Positions 32,948-41,500 of a stretch of DNA of 64,000 bases are shown in pieces (position 1 is the first letter of the stretch; each line of letters opens with the position of its first letter). Location: contig VSDK01026424.1 of NCBI GenBank assembly GCA_009767595.1, positions 165,532-229,531 of the forward strand, written 5' to 3'. The notes beneath the pieces were generated by a model. The model did not search any database. It worked only from the letters and a program-made list of their open reading frames with translations, and was not told the DNA's origin. Both the position numbers and the translations under genes were made by a program. The stretch comes from Symbiodinium kawagutii (lineage: Eukaryota; Sar; Dinophyceae; Suessiales; Symbiodiniaceae).

Positions 32948-33258
32948 CTTGAGATTTCTAAAGCCCTCAATGCCTAAATGATCATGGCTAGGTGGGCATT
33001 TTGGTACACACAATTGGTTGATCAAGAACGTCGAACCACCAGCCAGTTCTGGATCAATTAAGACTTCTATCCGGCAATGGATGAGAACGAATCAACCAGT
33101 TGCTGGTAAGCAGTGATGGTTCCCTCTTATCAACCACCGTCAACCCTTGTGAGCCATGGTTCTCCACCATCATGAACCATCATCTACCATGCTTTGCCAT
33201 CACAAATAATCACATGAACAATTGATTGATCATTGACATTTACTGACCCCATGGTTAT

Positions 33259-33358
33259 CTGGTCGGTGGTTTCACCCCCTATGGAAAACATGCTTGTCAA
33301 GCAACCAGCCATTTGCAAAGACTGGGGAAAATAAGAAATGTCGGTCAAACCAACAGGC
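33259..33358. mobile_element. Family D element
   Basis: CTGGTCGGTGGTTTCACCCC at the left and GTCGGTCAAACCAACAGGCAG at the right edge. The interior contains CCAGCCATTTGCAAAGACTG and GGGGAAAATA. Confidence 0.45.
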
Positions 33359-33419
33359 AGTAGTTGAACTCAACCATTGTTGTTGCTGAAGATTCCCAAT
33401 AATAAACCATTCTCAATGG

Positions 33420-33434
33420 CTACAGCCCCCTATA
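33420..33434. repeat. Target-site duplication of the LINE (3' side)
   Basis: CTACAGCCCCCTATA, identical to 43044-43058. The pair brackets the retroelement. Confidence 0.85.
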
Positions 33435-33500
33435 GCGCGGACAAGTTCTCGGGCTGCCATGCACAGCGAACAGTGCAGCAGCAGCCAGTCTCAGTCAGGG

Positions 33501-36500
33501 TCAAACAGGACGGGCAACGTCGCAAGACCGACGGTAGGGTCTGCTCTGAAAGAAGCCCAAAGTCCTGGCCTGAATTGAGCTAAGAAGCTCCTCAGGAAGA
33601 GCTACAAAAATGCCATCTACTGGCCGATGGATCCCAACCGACAGCTTGACATGATCTTTGAAAAGAACATGGCCAAAACCAAGAACAGTACAAAACTGAA
33701 CCAAAACATCTCTCACATGCTTCATCAAATAAGCAAGCGTCGGTCTGGTGAATCTGGTACAGAGGGTACACATTTCCATATTACCAGATTCTGGATCCTG
33801 AAATGGAAATAAAAAAGATGAGCTACCGGCTAAACAAAGAGTAAGCTCCACAAAACTCAAAGGGTAAACAGAGGCTCCCCTACATTCATGCTCAAGAATC
33901 CATTCGAGGATGGAAATCAGAAAACGAATTGGACTTCTGAGGCTCAATGGCTCACATAAAGCAGCAACATCACCAACAACAAGATCAGACAAAACAACTT
34001 GATCATCATCGGCAAAAGTGTCTGCCACGGACCCCACAGTATCTGTGCTAGGCTGTTGCATGCCTTTGGCAACACCAAACCAAAATTGTCTGTACATTTG
34101 CATGCGACTACGAAGCTTCTCATGTCGGGTTGTCAAGGAAAGATGAAGACGTTGAAAGGCAACCGACCGTGCCCTGTTGAAATGTCCAGCCATACGATCA
34201 ACTCTGTTGTTCCACAATCGTATCCAGTCCTCATATGCGTTCTCCATGAGGTTGTCATCCAAATGGCTGGGCGCCCAATGGATTTCCAACATCTGATCAG
34301 AACCTTGAGCCAGCAAGTCACTCAGAAGATTCCACAAGTCATGATTCTTCCAGGGTCCTGCATGGCCATGTTCACGGAGGAAGGCCAAGCCGTCCGAGAC
34401 ATGTTTGGCGTCCATCCACAGATGTACGGGAACTTGGTAGCGGAGCCACCACTTCAATGCAGAGATAGCACCCCATAATTCAGCCCGGTCGCTACATTGA
34501 CCAAGACCAGGAACATGTCCACAGGAAACCACCTGACCAGTAGTGGCGTTCAAGCAGCCCCAGGCTGCATAGCCATAGGCTCCTGTCATGGCACTCCCAT
34601 CTGTGAAAAGGTGCTGAAAGTCGGCACTGGAAGGACAGGAATGAAAGTCCGCAGTCGAATCAGGGATGTCCAACAGCAGCTGTTTCCAGAGAACATCATC
34701 AGGATTTCTAGAAGGCAAGAGATGTACACTCAACGCAGTAGTATCGCACTCGGGATCCCTCCCCCATCCAGAGATTCCGTTTCGAATGGATTCATAGCAA
34801 GGACATTCCAGCATATGAGGCTGTGTGTTCTCCACTCCACATCGAGAGCAGCAAGCATGCTTGGTGGCGTCATACTTTGCATGAGTCGAAGTGGCAATGA
34901 AGGCACCAGACTGTAAGGAGCCCAGCAACGAAGTCTCCAATGCATCAAGTTGACTGCGATCAGCCCTAACCAAGTGGGGGTCCAGTCCATCAAGGTCCTG
35001 CATAGTGAGTCGGTGATTCACTGACCGGGCAATGTGTTGAAGCCAGGCATCCCACAGAAGCTCATCAAGGGAAGAATCATCCAGGGAAAGGAGATGATGG
35101 CGACAACCATCATGGTCGAAGAAGAAGGGTGGTTGCAAAGACCATCCAAGACTGGTACAAGAGTCCACCAAGTGAGAGTAGGGGCCGCTAAACAACTTGC
35201 CGTCAAAGCATGAAAGGAACTGAACGAGGCCAGCCATCAACCGGGGTTCTTTGTAAGCAAGGCGACGAAAAGAGTGAAAAGTGACCGTAAGAAGCCAGAA
35301 TCCGGGATCAGCTTTTGGTGTAGAAGATAAACTCAAACGCAGGAGCCCATTGACACCAGCACGGTTGAGTCCCAAGGTCTTCAAAGCAAGGCTGCGCAGT
35401 TTGGTCACAGTACTGACGGCAGCACCGGAGCCATTGGCACCATGCAACGCAGAAGCCCAAAACACCGTAGCTAAGGAAATCAACTTCTGACACAACGGAG
35501 CACGCGACGCCCGAAGAAGGTCCCAACGAGGTAGCAGCTTAGCAAGTCGTGACTGAAGCAGCCCAGTGTGCTGCCTCTTTGTAAAGGACATGATACCACC
35601 CAGTTCGGTGGCTTGAGTCACAACATCCATAGGCAAACCCACAAGAGAGTCACGCAACTGTTTTGACAACGCCCAGCAGTATGACTTGGAACAATCCACA
35701 CGAAGGTTCCAAAGTTGGAAGAATGTGACAAGGCAAGTCCAGCCCCATGCAAGGTCAAATGGGTTAGAGCACACCAGAGAGAGGTTGTCCACAAAGGAAA
35801 GGGAGCGAACTGATGGGCAGTAGTGTTTCATGTAGATGTGCCAAACCCATCCCAGCTGGACCATGGCAAACACACTCAAGGCATCACCTTCGGGCATTCC
35901 ACATGATGAACGAGTGGCCACGCTCAACACACCTCGAATTTTGAACGACCTGGAGCACAAAGTCAAAAAAGACTTCCACGGAGTGGTAACGCAAGCCGGA
36001 ATTCCAAGGTGCGAGGCAAGATAAAATGAGTGTTGCCTGGGAATGTTGTTGAAGGCACGCATCAGGTCCGTTGAGAGGCCACAAAGGTCAGCATCAACCT
36101 GAAGAGCAAGCTCAACCTGTGATTGAAGCATGAGCCAAAGCTGAGTAGGTTCATGGCCAGGCAAAAATCCAAATGCCTCAGCATCTATGTAAGGAGTGAT
36201 TCGTCGCAACAGCTGAGAGGCACGGAGACTAGACCACGTGCGATAAAGGATCGAGAACACCACCACCGGTCTGTACCGATCAACAGTACAAGCACCGTCA
36301 TCTTTCGCTATCACATTGACAACACCATAAAGGAGAGCCAATGGCCAAGAATCAACACCTTCCTCGATGCGATGTAACAACTCAAGAACACGAGAAGTCC
36401 AGGAGTCTGGCCAATTTTGCAAGTCCAGGTGCGAGACACCATCAACCCCACGAGCAGCAGAGGGTTTATAGCGTTTCAAAGCTCTTTTCCACTGGGGCAA

Positions 36501-38519
36501 GGTGATCGGGGGAAGGTCAAAGTCCAACCGAGGAACATAAGCTTCCATGAACCCAGTAACACGAGACCAGGTGGCCTCGTCAACAGAAGACCAAGCATTC
36601 CATACCGGGGTCCAGTAGTCCAACAACGAACGATGAAGCTCATCGGTGGTTGACAAAGTCTGTTTCTGCACAAGAACCTGCCCCACTTCACAAGGACAAT
36701 CCATCTGAAGCACCACCTCATTGACAGAGGTCACCGAAACACGTTGATCATCAAGGGACCAAACATTCTGCCCAAGAAGGTTAACTTCATGATCGACATG
36801 GACCTGCCCAATGGGTTCATCGACAGCGAGGACCCCATATTCAGTGGTGGAAGTCAAACAATCCAAAGAGCCCTTCCGACCCTTGCGAAGATCATGGTAC
36901 AGAGCACGAATCCCTTGGTCATACTTTGCACGCAGCAGAGAAGCACGCTGCCTAACATGCCACGATTCATAGCGTTCAAAGCATTCTTTGAAATTCACAA
37001 AGATGAGCTCTGCCACAACAGCATCTGGGGGAGCAAGTGGAAGCAGGGCCGGGGACCCAGGTAACACCGAGGACCGATGGTAGCGCCACCAATTACAAAA
37101 TCCACCTGAGAAACCAGAGGCCTTTCTGATAGCTGTCCAAAGTTCAAGCCGGTACACCGTAGCATTCACCGTAGTCTTCCCTGACCGGGCAGAGTGAAGG
37201 AAGCTTTGAAGTCGACGCAATTGCCTAAACCAAAATTTTGTAGAGGAGCCAACGAGATCGTTTCTTAATAAGACCTCGCTGGGGCGGCTTGCTTTGATGG
37301 AAGAAGGTTGAGCCGGGCGAAGCTGAGGTGCAGTACGTTGAAGGCGACCCCGCTGTGCCGCTTGCAAGGAGTCCGAAGGCTGTGAAGAAACAAATCCATC
37401 CAAAGAAGACTCAACAGACGCACCAAGTTGAGCCCACTGAGCATCACACGATCCTTCCCTGTCCCACAGAGGAGGTTGCACCGAGTCCAGCCAAGTGGAA
37501 TCAACATGAGCCCAAGGAATAGGAGAAGGAAGCGGCCACACCAGAGTAGGAGGGACACATCCATCAACAGACAAACCAACAGTCACAGTAGCATGTTCGG
37601 AGAAGAGTTCCGCAACATCTACATAACGACAAAGAGCCACAGCTTCGGGGGACATCCAAACCATGTCAGGGGATGTCGCATTCTTACAAGTCGGCCTAGG
37701 TTCTTGGTACCAGGCCTGATGAGCAAAGCACTGTGCATTCTGCCAGCCCAATCTAGACCAAAAGTCAAAGGCCTCCAACGCACCACATTCGGCATTGAAA
37801 TCCCCACCGATGATACGAGGACCAGAGGATCCAAGCACAATCTCAGTAGAAAGAATCTGGAGAAGGGAGGATGTCAACGCTCTGGCTTGCGGCCATGTTG
37901 GCCCAACCGGAAATCCATACACGGTAGCACACTGAACTGACTGGGAACCAAAGAAGTGCTCAGTAACAAGGAGACGCCCACAGTCCCGCTCATTACTATA
38001 TGGCAACTGAACCTCTCTGGACGGCCAATCAGAAACGGTAGCAACACCAGTCCAACCACCAGCCCAATCAGAATTGGCGCGAAGGGCAGCTGGAGCACCA
38101 AAGTGAACACGCAAGTCGCGGTGTTCCTGCGCAGCAAGGGAACGCAACGATTTTGCACATGAGCGTTGTGTCTGATGAGACAACTGAGTTTCGGCAAAGC
38201 TGTGAACACCAACTCCCATTGAAAGAACCATCTCCTCCTTAGTGCGAAGTCCAGATGGATTGGCAAAACTGAACGGAACAACACCAGGAGAAGCCAAGGG
38301 TGGACCGGGATTCAAGGCCTCACCCCATGGGAAAAAATCCACAGAACAGGGAGTCCAAGCCACAGCCGAAGGTTCCACCAGAGGGACACAAGAGGCAGAA
38401 ACCACACCGCTAGAGCCACAAGGGAACCATTCAACGGGAACAGAGGCAGCAAGACCTGAAAAGAGATTGAGACAGAGCAATAGCAGCCAAAAGAATGAAG
38501 AGACACGGGGCGCTGGCAC
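33501..38519 (-). CDS. LINE ORF2: endonuclease, reverse transcriptase, RNase H
   Basis: 1672 codons; the open frame really extends to 38546, just after the ORF1 stop. The first codon at 38519 is GTG and the first in-frame ATG is about codon 97, so no normal start exists. Order: hydrophobic segment at residues 8-24 (FFWLLLLCLNLF); 2A-like GEALNPGP (66-73); AP-type endonuclease with E110, GGDFN (238-242), D285 and H309; reverse transcriptase with STDLMRAFN (D818), GMPEGDALS (874-882) and FVDN (909-912) in place of FADD; C-X2-C-X7-H-X3-C knuckle (1224-1239); RNase H with D1307, E1347, D1370 and D1441. The last 200 residues are of unknown function. Together these would nick the target DNA, copy the RNA and remove the template. 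Confidence 0.93.
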   Translation of the reverse strand: MPAPRVSSFFWLLLLCLNLFSGLAASVPVEWFPCGSSGVVSASCVPLVEPSAVAWTPCSVDFFPWGEALNPGPPLASPGVVPFSFANPSGLRTKEEMVLSMGVGVHSFAETQLSHQTQRSCAKSLRSLAAQEHRDLRVHFGAPAALRANSDWAGGWTGVATVSDWPSREVQLPYSNERDCGRLLVTEHFFGSQSVQCATVYGFPVGPTWPQARALTSSLLQILSTEIVLGSSGPRIIGGDFNAECGALEAFDFWSRLGWQNAQCFAHQAWYQEPRPTCKNATSPDMVWMSPEAVALCRYVDVAELFSEHATVTVGLSVDGCVPPTLVWPLPSPIPWAHVDSTWLDSVQPPLWDREGSCDAQWAQLGASVESSLDGFVSSQPSDSLQAAQRGRLQRTAPQLRPAQPSSIKASRPSEVLLRNDLVGSSTKFWFRQLRRLQSFLHSARSGKTTVNATVYRLELWTAIRKASGFSGGFCNWWRYHRSSVLPGSPALLPLAPPDAVVAELIFVNFKECFERYESWHVRQRASLLRAKYDQGIRALYHDLRKGRKGSLDCLTSTTEYGVLAVDEPIGQVHVDHEVNLLGQNVWSLDDQRVSVTSVNEVVLQMDCPCEVGQVLVQKQTLSTTDELHRSLLDYWTPVWNAWSSVDEATWSRVTGFMEAYVPRLDFDLPPITLPQWKRALKRYKPSAARGVDGVSHLDLQNWPDSWTSRVLELLHRIEEGVDSWPLALLYGVVNVIAKDDGACTVDRYRPVVVFSILYRTWSSLRASQLLRRITPYIDAEAFGFLPGHEPTQLWLMLQSQVELALQVDADLCGLSTDLMRAFNNIPRQHSFYLASHLGIPACVTTPWKSFLTLCSRSFKIRGVLSVATRSSCGMPEGDALSVFAMVQLGWVWHIYMKHYCPSVRSLSFVDNLSLVCSNPFDLAWGWTCLVTFFQLWNLRVDCSKSYCWALSKQLRDSLVGLPMDVVTQATELGGIMSFTKRQHTGLLQSRLAKLLPRWDLLRASRAPLCQKLISLATVFWASALHGANGSGAAVSTVTKLRSLALKTLGLNRAGVNGLLRLSLSSTPKADPGFWLLTVTFHSFRRLAYKEPRLMAGLVQFLSCFDGKLFSGPYSHLVDSCTSLGWSLQPPFFFDHDGCRHHLLSLDDSSLDELLWDAWLQHIARSVNHRLTMQDLDGLDPHLVRADRSQLDALETSLLGSLQSGAFIATSTHAKYDATKHACCSRCGVENTQPHMLECPCYESIRNGISGWGRDPECDTTALSVHLLPSRNPDDVLWKQLLLDIPDSTADFHSCPSSADFQHLFTDGSAMTGAYGYAAWGCLNATTGQVVSCGHVPGLGQCSDRAELWGAISALKWWLRYQVPVHLWMDAKHVSDGLAFLREHGHAGPWKNHDLWNLLSDLLAQGSDQMLEIHWAPSHLDDNLMENAYEDWIRLWNNRVDRMAGHFNRARSVAFQRLHLSLTTRHEKLRSRMQMYRQFWFGVAKGMQQPSTDTVGSVADTFADDDQVVLSDLVVGDVAALCEPLSLRSPIRFLISILEWILEHECRGASVYPLSFVELTLCLAGSSSFLFPFQDPESGNMEMCTLCTRFTRPTLAYLMKHVRDVLVQFCTVLGFGHVLFKDHVKLSVGIHRPVDGIFVALPEELLSSIQARTLGFFQSRPYRRSCDVARPV
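38301..38324 (-). promoter_or_regulatory. 2A-like motif in ORF2
   Basis: Encodes GEALNPGP at ORF2 residues 66-73. The 2A ribosome-skipping consensus is DxExNPGP; here NPGP is intact but D and E are not in register (G and A instead). It sits just before the endonuclease domain, where 2A-like motifs occur in other LINEs. Activity is uncertain. Confidence 0.4.
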
Positions 38520-38542
38520 TCCACGGGGGAGTCCAGCCCGAG

Positions 38543-38549
38543 CTAGTCA
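38543..38549 (-). promoter_or_regulatory. TGACTAG stop-codon readthrough context
   Basis: In sense direction ORF1 ends ...ACT GAG TGA CTA GCT. UGA followed by CUA-G is the best-characterised readthrough context in eukaryotic and viral genes. ORF2 continues in the same frame with no other stop and no start codon, so readthrough would give a polyprotein of about 3,157 codons. The functional role is inference from context. Confidence 0.6.
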
Positions 38550-41500
38550 CTCAGTACGCGGGAACTTGGCAAAGATGACTTTCTCAAAGCGCTCAAGCTG
38601 AGCACTGATGGATGCATTAAGATCCGTAGTGATGTCATGTTGCATGCTACCAAAGCTCGTCTGCAATGCCTGGTGCAAATTTTCGGCCGAAGTATGCACC
38701 TCAGATCGAACTGCATGGATGTCTGATTGTTGTTGGGTAAGACCTTCATGGAGACGAGTAAGTTGCTGGTCCTGAGTAGCCAAACGAGTGCCTGTCTCCT
38801 CAAACCACGAACGAAATTGGGACCCCTGAGCTTTGAGCTCAGCCACATCCACCTCCAGTTTGGACAACCTCTGAGTGTCAACAGAGGGCACATTCCCGGC
38901 ATCAAGCTGTTGTTGAACTTGAACTTTGACATCTTCCTTGAGCTGATCCGTTAAAGATGCCATCCGAGATGGTACCTTGTTGGTGGTTGGACAAGTGCCA
39001 GACATGAATCGGGCCCAAGGGTCAGAGCCGTTCTGCCAGGGATCTGAGCTGGACGAAGTGGACGAGGTAGCTCCATGAGCCAACATCTGACGTCGTACTC
39101 GCTTGGGTCCAACAACATGTGGGGGAGCTGGCTTCTCTTCCTTGTCTTTCAAAAGGGTGATCAAGACGTCACGACCAAATGCATGCAAGACCATCATAGG
39201 CGGAGGAACGGTGGCCCCCACTTCCCATGCAGCACCTTCACTGGAGCCCTTAGAGGGCTGGAGTGGTTTGGCCAACCACTTCCATTCAGCCAAAAGTTTG
39301 ACCACCTGCTGACGTTGCAAACCATGTGGAACAGGGTGGATCTTATACACATAGTGAATGCATACCTTGTTGAATCCATCACCTGGTCGCAGCTCACGAT
39401 GAGTACGTTCTTCATGGGCAGCCAGCACACGGATACCAAACCGAAACTTCATTCGAACAAGTCCAAGACCGTGTGTGGCCAACTTCAATTTATGGAGAGC
39501 AGCTTCTCTGTTCGCACCTGGGATCCAAACGACCGCATAGGATTCATCGGTGGCCCGAGTGCTGTCAGACCGAGGTTCAAAGTAAACACCTGGTGCCTGT
39601 GTCTTCAAGATGGTCTCAAGTGCAGGAAAAGCAACCCTCAAGAAGGCCTGAAAAACGTCTGCCTTGTCAGCATCAACTTTTTTGCCGTCTGTGGTCTGAT
39701 AACGACGTCCCCACACCTCATAGATCACTTGTTCGATTGGTTCTTCAACTGTCATGTGAAACAGTCCACAACGATGATCACAATCCAACCGAGTGCAAAG
39801 TCGAAGGCAAGGTATCAGCAACAACAAGTTCTTGATTGGTGCCTGAATGACCGGTTCCCATTGGCCAAGTTCATCCCTGAAAAGTTGAACCTTCAAGACA
39901 TGAGTAGAAGTTACTTCCATGTCATCCACAGGATCATCATTCTGCTTGCGAACAACCTCCATGTCACCCAACTGGACAATGCTGCCATTGATGAGCAGTG
40001 GATCACCTGTGGGAACATACACTGCCGGAAAACGCAAGGCACTGATGTCAGCATGTCGACGATCACCAGAAGCGATTTCTTCCACCACAAGAAGCGCTAA
40101 CGCATCAGCACTAATGTGTTTGGCATCATGGAGATATGGGGCAGCCTCAACCAGAGAACAAATCGCAATGCCACGTGAGTCAGCAGTCACCTCAGCAAGC
40201 CTGATCGTGGAAACCATGTCACCCTCAGCATCAACAAAGAGGCCTGGTTCAAGAGTCAACTGAGATGGATCAAGGGTCCACTCCTCCTTGTTTGGCTTCT
40301 TGGAGTTGCGCTTCTCTTTCTTCTTAGTAGTAAGGGCCACACCATGTCGGGCATTGGCCTTCTGATCGATGTATTCATGCAACTCAGCCTTGAGCACGAA
40401 CTGAAATCCATTTCCAGGCTTGGTGGTAAGTGATTTGAGAGCCTTCCAAGGGTTGGCCTCAGTCAACGCTTCATGCACTGGAAGGAGTCCAAGTTTTTGA
40501 ATTGCAGCTGCAGCACGGTCAGCCGCAGAAGAGGAAGGAACGCCCTTGGTTGCCAACACTGCCGCAAGACGTGCTTGCACATCCGTAGTGGAGGGGCCCA
40601 ATCCAGAGAACCAAGAAGCTTTGTGATTACGACGAAGTAGGCACTGATGCAGGAAGTCCACAGCACCAGGCGCAAAGGAACCACGCATTCCAAGACACAA
40701 AGCAAGGTGACAAAGAGCAACCGTGCCACAAGTATTGTCAGAAACCTGTTTGATGTGACAAGCCACCTCAAAAGAGACTGGCAAGAGTCCAAGCTGCCGA
40801 GAAAGTCCATCTGCCAGAAGTCGAGCATGGGGGACAAGCCGAGAAGAAAGTCCATCAAAGTAAGTCCAGTGAATCCCTTCAAGTCCAAGGATTCCTTGCA
40901 GCAATGCCCAATGCTGTTCTGACTGGAAAATCACGTACACTTCCGAGGACGACGAGGACAGACCATGAAATTCCACTGAGGCAGTGGCATCATCCAGGAG
41001 GCGACAAGCATCACGAGGGGACACCATACAAGTCGGCACCACTGAAGCAAACTCGATCATGGTCCTCCACACAGCAACATCATCAAGACCACCGCTTCCA
41101 AAGCCAGCCGAAGTTGAATCCCTGGTCTGAGGAAGAAGCACAACCGGTGGGCGAAAAGGACGGAGAGTGGGAAAACGAGTGGGAGAAAGCTCCTCCAAGT
41201 AAACAGTGCCCCAAACTTTGAAATCAGCCGAGTGAATCTTGCCAAACACATCAGCAAACAGGGTTGTGGTAGCCACATCATGTTCCCAAAAGACAGTGAA
41301 CAAGAACGTTCCTGGCACAACAAATGATGACACGATGCGATCAGCCAATTTCAGGGTGACCATAAAGAAACCCGTGGGCTTCTCTTTTGTCTGTCGTCGC
41401 CCTTGAATCTTGACCTGCACCTCCACCTGTCCATGCGTGACATGGGATTCCAAAGGCACCGGACGATTCTGAAGGTCATGAATCATGGCTTTCTCTCCCC

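Noticed and set aside
33999-34916. Plus-strand ORFs of 139-159 codons within the LINE
   Set aside because: They are antisense shadows of ORF2, whose domains are clearly on the minus strand.
39075-40100. Plus-strand 341-codon ORF
   Set aside because: Antisense of ORF1; no start context or domain, and the composition follows from the minus-strand codons.
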